This document shows positions 9,148 to 17,418 of a stretch of 64,000 nt of DNA, piece after piece. The translations under genes and the position numbers were made by a program. Positions within the stretch are counted from its first letter, which is position 1. The number at the start of each line of letters is the position of its first letter. This DNA comes from JACCTI01 sp051005695 (GTDB lineage Bacteria; Verrucomicrobiota; Verrucomicrobiia; Chthoniobacterales; UBA10450), in the NCBI GenBank assembly GCA_051005695.1, contig JBPCJC010000062.1:1-64000 (forward strand). Reading direction: 5' to 3'. Under the pieces are notes generated by a model. That model was not told where the DNA came from, ran no database searches, and worked only from the letters and a program-made list of their open reading frames with translations.

Positions 9148-10296
9148 ATGCCGACTGAACCGACCGCTCCTTCCCCCTACTCCCGCTCGAATCCGTTTCC
9201 CGGCAAACTGGTGGTGAACCGCCGCCTCAATCCCGGCTCGGAAAAAGATACGCGCCATCTGGAAGTGGACCTCGCCGGCTGGGGTTTGAGTTATACCGTA
9301 GGCGATTCGATGGCGATCTACCCGACGAACGATCCCGCGCTGGTCGCGGAAGTCCTGCAGGCGCTGGGCGCGACCGGCGACGAGATCGTGCCGAGCACGG
9401 CCAAAGGCAAAACGCTGCCGCTACGCGATGCGCTGCTGCGCGATTACCTGATCACGCAAACGACGCCGAAGTTTCTCAAGACAATCGCGGCGCGCGCGTC
9501 CGGCGCGCCTTTGCTGAACGAGCTGCTGCATTCCGAACGCAAACAGGATCTGGACAATTATCTCTGGGGAATGGAGGTGATCGATTTCCTGCTGGAACAT
9601 CGCTCGATCCATTTCGCGCCGGAAGAATTCGTCGGCCTGTTGACGAAGCTACAACCGCGGCTCTACTCGATCGCTTCCAGCCTGAAAGCTTTTCCGGAAC
9701 AGGTGCACTTCACGGTCGATGTCGTGCGTTACGAAAGCCATGGGCGAAAACGTGCGGGCGTTTGCTCATCGTTCATCGCCGAGCGGGCGGATCATTCTCC
9801 CATGCCAGTCTACCCGACGAGCTCGAAGTTCCGCATGCCGGAAGATAACGACACCGCCATGATCATGATCGGACCGGGCACGGGGATCGCGCCCTTCCGC
9901 GCGTTTTTGCAGGAGCGAAAGGCCATCGGCGCGCGCGGAAAATCCTGGCTCTTCTTCGGATCGCAACGCGAGAAATGCGATTACTTTTACAAGGACGAGT
10001 TCGAGCAACTACAAGGCGAAGGCTTCCTCACGAAGATGCATTGCGCGTTTTCACGCGACCAGGCGCACAAGATTTATGTGCAGGATCGGATGCGCGAAAA
10101 TGCCGCGGAAATCTGGCAATGGCTGGAAGCGGGCGCGCACTTTTTCGTCTGCGGCGACGCCAAGCGCATGGCCAAGGATGTCGACGCCACGCTCCGTCAG
10201 ATCATTGAAAAAGAAGGCGGGAAAAACGCCGACGCCGCCGGCGAATACATGGAAAAGATGAAGACGGAAAAGCGCTACAAGCGCGACGTGTATTAA
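9148..10296 (+). CDS. CysJ-like NADPH flavoprotein reductase lacking the flavodoxin domain
   Basis: A 382-residue FAD/NADPH oxidoreductase matching the C-terminal half of sulfite reductase alpha subunit / cytochrome P450 reductase. It contains an N-terminal FAD-binding beta-barrel with RLYSIAS (flavin contact) followed by AGVCSSFI. The NADP-binding domain has IGPGTGIAPFRAFLQER and LFFGSQREKCDYFYKDE, and the C-terminus is Y-K-R-D-V-Y. The N-terminal flavodoxin domain of true CysJ is absent, so the electron acceptor must be a separate protein. No hemoprotein CysI is present in the window. Start ATG 9148 is chosen because upstream residues are low-complexity and unlike the family. Confidence 0.85.
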   Translation: MPTEPTAPSPYSRSNPFPGKLVVNRRLNPGSEKDTRHLEVDLAGWGLSYTVGDSMAIYPTNDPALVAEVLQALGATGDEIVPSTAKGKTLPLRDALLRDYLITQTTPKFLKTIAARASGAPLLNELLHSERKQDLDNYLWGMEVIDFLLEHRSIHFAPEEFVGLLTKLQPRLYSIASSLKAFPEQVHFTVDVVRYESHGRKRAGVCSSFIAERADHSPMPVYPTSSKFRMPEDNDTAMIMIGPGTGIAPFRAFLQERKAIGARGKSWLFFGSQREKCDYFYKDEFEQLQGEGFLTKMHCAFSRDQAHKIYVQDRMRENAAEIWQWLEAGAHFFVCGDAKRMAKDVDATLRQIIEKEGGKNADAAGEYMEKMKTEKRYKRDVY

Positions 10297-10345
10297 GGAG
10301 CAGCGCGAGAGAAGAGCACGCGTTCCGGCGCTTCACGCGTCGCGT

Positions 10346-10469
10346 GTCATCCTGAGCCGCGAAGACGGAGAAGGACCACACATTCGCCCCCGGGCGGGCT
10401 CAAAAGAACCGGCACGATTCGTTAGCCAGTGCGAGATCCTTCGGCGCGCTTCGCCAGCCTCAGGATGAC
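10346..10469. repeat. Intergenic inverted-repeat element (~120 bp)
   Basis: The left arm (GTCATCCTGAGCCGCGAAGA, from 10346) pairs imperfectly with the right arm ending at 10469 (GCCTCAGGATGAC preceded by AGATCCTTCGGCGCGC). The same pattern recurs at 58060-58179 and as single arms at 1-31 and 55813-55866. Elements with this GTCATCCTGAG...AGATCC pattern are common between genes in many soil bacteria. The right arm overlaps the last codons of the membrane protein gene at 10422. Confidence 0.75.
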
Positions 10470-12587
10470 AGCGGACAACACGACCAGCGCGGAAAGCAGC
10501 GCGACCGCGCCGCCGTAGATCAACCACCATGGCCGATATTCCAACGTCACGGTCCCGTGCGAGTTCGCCGGGATTTCTACGGCGACGCTCATCTTGCGAA
10601 ACACGTGCACGTCTAACGACTGGCCGTGGAAGCGCGCTTGGTATCCGGGAAAATACGGGCGCGAGAAAACGATTGTGGCCGGCGCGGTACCGGCCGGAAT
10701 TTCCACTTCGGCGCGCGCGCGATTTCGTGAATCTTCGAGAACGCGCACCGTGCCGGCACTGCCGATCGCGGGCCGGAGAGTGGCGAAGGCCGCGCCGCGC
10801 CGATGATAGACGCGGCCTTCCGCGGAGGCGTGCACGAGTTGCCATTCCGTTTCCGGTTTCGGCACGACGTCGAGTTCGCGCGCGACGATGATTCCATCAA
10901 CTCCGATTTGCGCCAACTCACCATCCGCCGCGCCCTCCCATTCCGGAAAGTAACTGCAGGCCCACGGCGCGAGTTCGCCGTGGATCGCGCTACCAAAAAT
11001 GCGCGCCGCGCCCGCGGGTCGGATCGGACTGTAACCATTGATCAAACGAATCCCGCCCCACATCGAAGTGCTTCCGGGGCGAATGACGGTGCCGAACGGC
11101 GCCGGTTGAGTCTCCGCGCGATAGGCATATTCGGGCGCGGGATAAACGCTGAGATACAAGCGCGCCGGATCAAGCGGCGCCGGTGCGGTCAGCTTTTGGT
11201 CGAGATTATATTTCGGGACGCCGCAGTTCGGCGGGATTACCAGATAGGTCGCGAGCAGCGCGAGAAATGTCAGCGTGGGCAACGCCCACGATTTCGCGCC
11301 GAGGAAAATCCAGGCGACGGCGATCGCGAGCATGCACGCGAGCAGGTGCCAGCCGTAGGGTCCGGCAGTGTTCGCCAGCCACATCGCCAAGCCGATTGCG
11401 CTCAACAGTAGGAGCGCGAAAACTCCGGCGTTGCGCTTTTTGCCTAACGAATCTTCGGCGCGGAGAATCTGCGCCGCTTCCGCCGCGCTCAACGTCAGCA
11501 CCAAGGCGACAAACGGCAGCCAGCGAAAGCTCCAGCGAAAAACATTCGCGCTCGGCAGCATCGAAATTAACAAGACCATCAACAACAGTCCGAGTTCCCA
11601 TTTCAATTGCCTAACGAGTGCTCTCGTCCGCGTGGCGAGCGCGCAAAGGAGCAGCACCGGCGGAATCAAACCACACGCCATCTCGCTCGCGGGATGCGGC
11701 ACCAAGCGCGTGGAAAAATCCGCCCAGTGCACCGTCCACGCTGGGAGGATGAAACCGGGCAACGCCGCCAGCGGCACGATCCATTGGTAATGCGCCGTGC
11801 TCTCCTGTACTTCGCGCGCGGAGCCGCGGAGATAGTCGAACAAGGCTAGCCACGCGGGCGCGGCGAGTCCGACACCGAGCCACATTCCGATGGCCAGCGG
11901 CCAAACCGACCAAAGGTTTCGCGATTGCGCGATCGACTTGATCGACAACCAGACGACCAGCAGTCCGAGCATTCCGACGGTGTAAGGAAATCCTCCGGTG
12001 ATCAGCAAATAGACGAAAGGCGCCGGCCACAAAAATCGATACGGTCCGCGCTTTTCTTCGAGTGCGCGCTCGAGTCCCCACCAGGCCCACGGAAACCAAG
12101 CAAAGGCGCCGAGCGCGCCGAACCAATCGGTCGCGCCCCAGCAAACCATCCAGCCATTGAGCGCCGCGACCAGGCCGACCATGATCGCGAGTGGTCTCGT
12201 TAGGCTGCGGCCGCGCGCCAAAAAATATCCGCCGAGCGCGAGCGGAAAAAGATGGGCCAGCGAAAGCGCCGCGGCTTGCTGCGGAAAACTTAGCGGCAGT
12301 TTCCAGATGAGGACCACGGCCGCGTTGACGAAAATTGAAAACGTCCCGTACTGAAACTCGCCCGCGAGATTACTGCAGACCCACGAATACGGACTCAACA
12401 GGGGCAGATGTCCTTCCGACCAACTGCGCGCGACATCGGCGAAGACCGGCAGAATCGAGAGCTCGTAATCGTCGTTCCAAAAAAGCAGCGGATCGCGCCA
12501 GAGCAGAATCGCGAAGAAAAACAAAACCAGCGCGCCGGTAAAGCACGCGCCGGTGAGGTCGAGATAACCAGCGGCCGGGCGTTTCAC
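10422..12587 (-). CDS. YfhO-like polytopic membrane protein
   Basis: A 721-residue inner-membrane protein with about 12 hydrophobic helices in the first ~430 residues, a soluble domain (~450-680), and one helix near the C-terminus. The layout matches the YfhO/GT-C-type glycosyltransferase-like family, which acts on lipid-linked sugars or teichoic-acid-like polymers in better-known relatives. Acidic residues in an early external loop (FWNDDYELS, ~38) fit the GT-C active-site pattern, but the assignment rests on topology. The last residues (LAKRAEGSRTG) are encoded by an intergenic repeat arm, so the native tail may have been replaced. It carries three copies of the dispersed word. Confidence 0.65.
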   Translation of the reverse strand: MKRPAAGYLDLTGACFTGALVLFFFAILLWRDPLLFWNDDYELSILPVFADVARSWSEGHLPLLSPYSWVCSNLAGEFQYGTFSIFVNAAVVLIWKLPLSFPQQAAALSLAHLFPLALGGYFLARGRSLTRPLAIMVGLVAALNGWMVCWGATDWFGALGAFAWFPWAWWGLERALEEKRGPYRFLWPAPFVYLLITGGFPYTVGMLGLLVVWLSIKSIAQSRNLWSVWPLAIGMWLGVGLAAPAWLALFDYLRGSAREVQESTAHYQWIVPLAALPGFILPAWTVHWADFSTRLVPHPASEMACGLIPPVLLLCALATRTRALVRQLKWELGLLLMVLLISMLPSANVFRWSFRWLPFVALVLTLSAAEAAQILRAEDSLGKKRNAGVFALLLLSAIGLAMWLANTAGPYGWHLLACMLAIAVAWIFLGAKSWALPTLTFLALLATYLVIPPNCGVPKYNLDQKLTAPAPLDPARLYLSVYPAPEYAYRAETQPAPFGTVIRPGSTSMWGGIRLINGYSPIRPAGAARIFGSAIHGELAPWACSYFPEWEGAADGELAQIGVDGIIVARELDVVPKPETEWQLVHASAEGRVYHRRGAAFATLRPAIGSAGTVRVLEDSRNRARAEVEIPAGTAPATIVFSRPYFPGYQARFHGQSLDVHVFRKMSVAVEIPANSHGTVTLEYRPWWLIYGGAVALLSALVVLSAVILRLAKRAEGSRTG

Positions 12588-12597
12588 AGAAACGCCG

Positions 12598-13548
12598 CTA
12601 CAACACGACCGGCGTGCCTTCGGTCATGACGAGTATTTTTTTCTCCAAGCCGTGCTCACGGGCGCGTGCCATCAAGCGCGCTGGCGGTTCGTTGAGCGGT
12701 TCGTAGCCCAGACGGAAACTGCCGTAATGCATCGGCACCAGTGTCTTCGCGCCAAGTTCTTCGAAGGCCTGAACCGCTTGCTCCGGATTCATGTGAACTT
12801 CGCGGCCGCTCGGCGGGTCGTAGGCGCCGATCGGCAAGAGCGCGATCTCGATCTCGAAACGTTTTCCGATTTCGCGAAACCCTTCGAAGTAGGCGCTATC
12901 GCCGCAGTGAAAAATCGAGCGCCCTTCAGCCTCGATGACAAAACCGCCGAAGCCGCGATGCGAGTCGTGCAGCATGCGCGCGCCCCAATGATGACAAGGC
13001 GTGAGTGAGACGCAGAGCGGGCCGAGTTCGACGCGCTGCCAATGATCGAGTTCGTGGACGATGTTGAAACCGAGATCGTGCACCAGATTTCCGACCCCAG
13101 TCGGGACGACGATCGGCTGGTCGGCCGCAACTTTGCGCAGCGTCCGGCGGTCGAGATGATCGAAGTGCGCGTGGGTCACGAGGACGAAATCGATCTCGGG
13201 CAGATGGAAAAGATCGAAGCCGGGTTTCTTCAAACGCTTGATCACTTTCAGCCACATCGACCAGTTCGGATCGATGAGCACGTTGACCTCCGGAGTTTGA
13301 ATCAGGAACGAGGCGTGCCCGATCCAGGTGATCCCGAGCTCGCCTTTTTTGATCTTCGGGAAAAGCGGCAACCCGCCTTTGCCTTCCCGTTTAGTGAAGA
13401 GCGACGGGATGAGAACGCTGGTGAGAAAGTTGCGCTTGTGCCAGTCCGAACTCGGCCGCAAACCGACCTGAGTGGAGCTGCTTTTGCCGCTATTTTCCGA
13501 ATCGCGCACGAGGTTGCGCTGGCTCTTTTTGGAAAAAGGAATCGGCAC
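12598..13548 (-). CDS. MBL-fold metallo-hydrolase (UlaG/NAPE-PLD-like)
   Basis: A 316-residue metallo-beta-lactamase-fold enzyme. It shows WIGHASFLI followed by VLIDPNWS, the di-metal motif THAHFDHLD (HxHxDH), a later His in CHHWGAR, Asp in HCGDSAYFEG, and the terminal His in PMHYGSFRLG. These spacings match the UlaG/NAPE-PLD branch (lactonases and phosphodiesterases), not beta-lactamases. The natural substrate is unknown. It lies 10 bp upstream of the YfhO-like gene on the same strand, so the two may be co-transcribed, and is divergent from comEC. Confidence 0.85.
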   Translation of the reverse strand: MPIPFSKKSQRNLVRDSENSGKSSSTQVGLRPSSDWHKRNFLTSVLIPSLFTKREGKGGLPLFPKIKKGELGITWIGHASFLIQTPEVNVLIDPNWSMWLKVIKRLKKPGFDLFHLPEIDFVLVTHAHFDHLDRRTLRKVAADQPIVVPTGVGNLVHDLGFNIVHELDHWQRVELGPLCVSLTPCHHWGARMLHDSHRGFGGFVIEAEGRSIFHCGDSAYFEGFREIGKRFEIEIALLPIGAYDPPSGREVHMNPEQAVQAFEELGAKTLVPMHYGSFRLGYEPLNEPPARLMARAREHGLEKKILVMTEGTPVVL

Positions 13549-13614
13549 TTCCGGGCAACCATATAAGGTCGCCCGGGTGACGCAAAACCTTTCACGGCAA
13601 ACGCCGTAGGTGCA

Positions 13615-15948
13615 GTGGTGGACGCGAACGAATCGAGCACCGCGAAGCAGCTGACGGCGCCGGCGGAGCGCTGGCCGCGGCAGCCGTTTACCGGGCTGGC
13701 CTTATCGGCCGCGGTCGGAATTTCGTTCGCGGAGTTCGCGCCGCATCCGGCGTTCGCCCTCGGGCTCACGCTCGTTCTTGGCCTAACGACACTGGTTCGG
13801 CCGATGACGCTCGTGACCTACGCCCTGGTGGCCGCGAGTTTTTTCTTTTTGCACAGCGCTCGCCTAACGAGTTCTCCCGGCGTCCGCCTGGCGGGTGAAC
13901 TTGGCTCCGCCAAACAGGCCATCGCCGTCCGCGGTTTGGTCGTGAGCGAACCGAAAAGCTCCGGGCGCGGAATGGCTTCCTTTCAGCTCGCCCTCCATTC
14001 CATTGACCAAGCTGGCCTAACGAGACCTTCGAAAGCGAAAATTCTCGCCCGCTGGCGCGGCGATGTTCATTACGGCGACGAGCTGCAACTCTTCGGCGTC
14101 ATCCAGCCGATCGAAGGCCCGCGCAACCCGGGCGAGTTCGACATGCGGGAATATTTGCTACGCCACGACATTCGCCACGTCCTCGTGGTCCGTTATCCGG
14201 AGAACGGCCACATCCTCGGCCGCGGCCGCGGGCAGCCAATCCTGCGCGCGGCGCATCGGTCGCGCGATTGGATTCAGGCGGCGCTTTCGCGCGGGCTCGA
14301 TGATTCGCCGGAAGTGACCGGTTTGATCAGCGCGATGGTGCTCGGTTTGCGCGAAGGCAACACCGACGAAATCGAGGAACGCTTTCAACATACCGGCACG
14401 ATTCATCTCTTCGCGGTCGCGGGTTTGCACGTCGGGATCGTGGCGTTTTTGCTCTGGTCGATCGCGGGCGCGCTGCGAATTCCGCGCCGCGTGGCGATCG
14501 CCTTAATCATCCCCGCGCTCTTTTTCTACGCGGCGGTCACGGGCTTGAACCCATCGAGTCTGCGCGCGGCTTTAATGGCCGGCGTGCTCCTCGCCGGTTT
14601 CTTTGTCGATCGCCGTGTGCCCGCTGGCAATAGCGTGGCCGCGGCCGCCGTGATTCTGCTCTGCATCAACACCAACCAATTTTTCGCAACCGGCTTTCGG
14701 CTCTCCTTTGCGGTCGTAATCGCGATCATCGCTTTCTCGCCCTGGTTCTTTCGCAAGCTTGTCGGCTGGTGCGAACCCGATCCGTTTCTTCCGCGCAGTC
14801 TGCTCAGCCGGACGCAACGCTTTGGCCTCGCGGTCTGGCGAAGAATTGCGGGCGCCGCCTCCGTTTCTGTTTCCGCCTGGCTCGGTTCGCTCCCGTTGAT
14901 CCTGCAATATTTTTACCTGATCACGCCGGTGGCGATCTTCGCCAATCTCATCGTTGTCCCGATCGCCTTCTTCGTCCTCGCGGTCGGTTTAATGGCGCTC
15001 TTGGCGACGCCGGTCGCGCCCTGGCTCGCGCTCATTTTCAACAATGCCAACTGGGCTTTCGCGACCGCGATTCTGTTTGCGGTGGATTTACTCGCGCACG
15101 CGCCCGCGGGTCACTACTACCTGGAACTGCCGCAGTCGTCTGCGCGCGCGCTCTTGCAAATGAACGTGCTCGATCTCGGCGCGGGCGCGGCGATTCATTT
15201 GCGCACGCCTGCAAGCGAATGGCTCATCGATGCCGGCGCCGAGCGCGACGTCAATCGCGTGGTCCGATCCTGCCTGCGCGCGCGCGGCGTCAACCGGCTC
15301 GACGGTTTACTCCTGACCCACGGCGACTCGCAACACATCGGCGGCGCGGAGGCCATCCTGCATGCGTTTCATCCGCGCACGATCATCGATAACCCCGCGC
15401 CCGATCGTTCCAGCGTGCATCGGAAATTAATCGCCGATTTCGAGAAAGCCTACCTCGCGCGCCGCGCAGCCGTGAGCGGTGACGGCTGGGATTTATCGCG
15501 CGAAGTGCACGCGCAAATTCTTTTCCCGCCGGCAAATTTCAAAGGCGCAACCGCGGATGATCAGGCCTTGGTGATGCAACTCACGATCGCAAAACGCTGG
15601 CGCGTGCTTCTCATGTCCGATAGCGGCGAATCGACGGAGCAATTTCTCCTAACGAGTGGTACAGATTTGCGCAGCGACATCCTGATCAAGGGTCAACATC
15701 ACGCCAGCGCTTCGGGCACGCCGGACTTTCTCGAGCGCGTACAGCCGCGCGCAATCATTGCCTCGGCGCTCGATTTCCCAGAGAGCGAACGAATTCACGA
15801 TGAATGGGCCCGGGACGTGACCAAGCGCGGGATCAAATTATTTCGCCAGGATGAGACCGGCGCGGTCGCTCTGAAATTTTTTCGCGACCGCTGGGAAGTG
15901 ATTCCTTACCTGCGCCCGCGAGATGTTTTGCGGAGTGAGAAACGATGA
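13615..15948 (+). CDS. comEC: ComEC/Rec2 DNA-uptake channel
   Basis: A 777-residue protein with the ComEC layout: N-terminal helices, a DUF4131/OB-like soluble region (~95-200), the Competence domain (~230-500, with GLHVGIVAFLLW and LNPSSLRAALMAG), and a C-terminal metallo-beta-lactamase-like domain (~515-760). ComEC carries single-stranded DNA across the inner membrane during transformation. The expected HxHxDH metal motif is altered here to THGDSQHIGG, so nuclease activity is uncertain. The start is GTG at 13615 or 13618. The gene contains four copies of the dispersed word. Its 3' end overlaps trmB by 43 bp. Confidence 0.9.
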   Translation: MVDANESSTAKQLTAPAERWPRQPFTGLALSAAVGISFAEFAPHPAFALGLTLVLGLTTLVRPMTLVTYALVAASFFFLHSARLTSSPGVRLAGELGSAKQAIAVRGLVVSEPKSSGRGMASFQLALHSIDQAGLTRPSKAKILARWRGDVHYGDELQLFGVIQPIEGPRNPGEFDMREYLLRHDIRHVLVVRYPENGHILGRGRGQPILRAAHRSRDWIQAALSRGLDDSPEVTGLISAMVLGLREGNTDEIEERFQHTGTIHLFAVAGLHVGIVAFLLWSIAGALRIPRRVAIALIIPALFFYAAVTGLNPSSLRAALMAGVLLAGFFVDRRVPAGNSVAAAAVILLCINTNQFFATGFRLSFAVVIAIIAFSPWFFRKLVGWCEPDPFLPRSLLSRTQRFGLAVWRRIAGAASVSVSAWLGSLPLILQYFYLITPVAIFANLIVVPIAFFVLAVGLMALLATPVAPWLALIFNNANWAFATAILFAVDLLAHAPAGHYYLELPQSSARALLQMNVLDLGAGAAIHLRTPASEWLIDAGAERDVNRVVRSCLRARGVNRLDGLLLTHGDSQHIGGAEAILHAFHPRTIIDNPAPDRSSVHRKLIADFEKAYLARRAAVSGDGWDLSREVHAQILFPPANFKGATADDQALVMQLTIAKRWRVLLMSDSGESTEQFLLTSGTDLRSDILIKGQHHASASGTPDFLERVQPRAIIASALDFPESERIHDEWARDVTKRGIKLFRQDETGAVALKFFRDRWEVIPYLRPRDVLRSEKR

Positions 15949-16526
15949 ATCGGCAGGCCGTTCTCGCGAAAGCGTTCTTCGAACGTAGTCGCGGGAAGGA
16001 AGTCGGCGGAGACATCTTCGCGCGCGAATAATCCGGGTGCGCTGCGCGCGATTCCCTCCATTTCGCAAAAGTATTCCGCGTGATCGGTAGCGATGCGTAG
16101 CTCGCCGTGCGCGGTCAGCGCGCGACCTGCGGCGCGCAAAAATTCTTCCGAAAAAACCCGGCGGCTTCGATGCCGGCGTTTCGGCCAGGGATCGGGAAAG
16201 AGCAAATGGAAAACCGTGACTGATCCTGGCGGCAACAAGTGTTGCAGTGCGTGCAAAATTTCCATCCGTAGAATTCGTGCATTCGTTAGGCGCTGTTCCC
16301 CGATCTTGCGAGTCGCGCCGCGCCAACGACCGGCCAGGCGTTCGACGCCGAGAAAATCATGAGCAGGATTTTGCGCTGCCAGTGCCGCCAGAAAAGTGCC
16401 GTCGCCACAACCGAGATCCACTTCCAACGGTGCGCCGCGGCCGAAAATTTCGCGAAAATCCAGCGGCGCAAGAATGCTTTCCGTAACCACTTCGGCCGGG
16501 GAAAAAATTCTTCGGTTCGTTCGCAT
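15906..16526 (-). CDS. trmB: tRNA (guanine-N7)-methyltransferase TrmB
   Basis: A ~206-residue SAM-dependent methyltransferase that makes m7G46 in tRNA. Visible are the SAM motif EVDLGCGDGTF, the family signature FPDPWPKRRHRSRR, and the TDHAEYF region near the C-terminus. The start MRTNRRIFSP (16526) is preferred, as the family begins only ~30 residues before the SAM motif and the longer frame adds unrelated sequence. It is convergent and overlapping with comEC and divergent from msrA (93 bp). Confidence 0.92.
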   Translation of the reverse strand: MRTNRRIFSPAEVVTESILAPLDFREIFGRGAPLEVDLGCGDGTFLAALAAQNPAHDFLGVERLAGRWRGATRKIGEQRLTNARILRMEILHALQHLLPPGSVTVFHLLFPDPWPKRRHRSRRVFSEEFLRAAGRALTAHGELRIATDHAEYFCEMEGIARSAPGLFAREDVSADFLPATTFEERFRENGLPIHRFSLRKTSRGRR

Positions 16527-16619
16527 GGAGTAATCGGCAGCGCGGGCGCAACCAATACACGCGCGCTGGCGAATAATCCGCGAGCGGGAATATTCAACCG
16601 CTAGGAATCTCAAACCATT

Positions 16620-17231
16620 ATGTTCAGAACTCTATTCATCGGCCTCGCGCTTCTCGGCCTCGCTCTGCCCTTATCTGCGGAGGACAAACCTGCCGCCAAT
16701 TCGAGAACGGCCATCTTTGCCGGCGGCTGTTTTTGGTGCATGCAACCGCCGTTCGATCATGCCAAAGGCGTGACTAAAACCGTCGTCGGTTACACCGGCG
16801 GGAAGGCCTCTGACGCGAACTACAGCGAGGTTTCGAATCATCGCACGCAGCACCGCGAATCCATCGCCGTGACCTACGATCCATCGCAAATTTCCTACAA
16901 TCAGTTGCTCGATATTTTCTGGCGGAACATCAATCCAACGCAGGCCGACGGACAGTTTCACGACATCGGCCTGAGCTACCAGGCGGCGATTTACTACGGC
17001 AACGACGAGGAGAAAAAAATCGCCGAAGCCTCGAAAGAGGCGCTTGGTAAATCCGGAAAGTTTAGCAAACCGATCGTGACCGAAATTCTGCCGGCAATGC
17101 CGTTTTACCCGGCGGAAGATTATCACCAGAAATATTACCTGAAGAGCGCGACGGAGTTTGAGGCTTATCACGTCGGCTCGGGGCGCGTCGCCTACTTGGA
17201 AAAAATCTGGGGCAAAGAAGCCCAGCCCTAG
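16620..17231 (+). CDS. msrA: Exported peptide-methionine (S)-S-oxide reductase MsrA
   Basis: A 203-residue enzyme that reduces methionine-S-sulfoxide in proteins. Residues 1-20 form a signal peptide ending LSA. The catalytic motif GGCFWCMQPPF is intact at ~35, and TVVGYTGG, DIFWRNINPTQ and YHQKYYLK follow. The signal peptide implies periplasmic repair of oxidised envelope proteins, unlike the common cytoplasmic MsrA. It is monocistronic. Confidence 0.93.
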   Translation: MFRTLFIGLALLGLALPLSAEDKPAANSRTAIFAGGCFWCMQPPFDHAKGVTKTVVGYTGGKASDANYSEVSNHRTQHRESIAVTYDPSQISYNQLLDIFWRNINPTQADGQFHDIGLSYQAAIYYGNDEEKKIAEASKEALGKSGKFSKPIVTEILPAMPFYPAEDYHQKYYLKSATEFEAYHVGSGRVAYLEKIWGKEAQP

Positions 17232-17418
17232 CGGGGCGCGGCTGCGCGAATCAATTCCCACGCGTGCCGCAAATGGTCTTCGGTGGTGAGGATGTTCCCG
17301 AGGCCGAAACGCATGACCGCGCGGCCGCGCAGTTCGATCCAATCGGCAACTTGGTGGAGTTGTTCGCGAAATTGCGTCGCCGGAACATCGCTCAGTCCAC
17401 CGGCGCGAATGGGCGGGC
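17228..17418 (-). pseudogene. Possible C-terminal gene remnant
   Basis: Between msrA and tamA the minus strand stays open for ~63 codons without a start. It reads a protein-like sequence (LSDVPATQFREQL, then RGRAVMRFGLGNILTTEDH, LRHAWELI) and ends TAG at 17228. I cannot assign a family; it has the look of the end of a PLP-dependent or other helical enzyme. It may be a leftover of a deleted gene, or simply non-coding GC-rich sequence. Confidence 0.3.

Noticed and set aside
8342..9217. 291-codon open frame antisense to the nucleotidyl cyclase
   Set aside because: Overlaps the catalytic domain on the opposite strand, with no family features.
16671..17342. 223-codon open frame antisense to msrA
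   Set aside because: Shadow of a clearly real MsrA gene.
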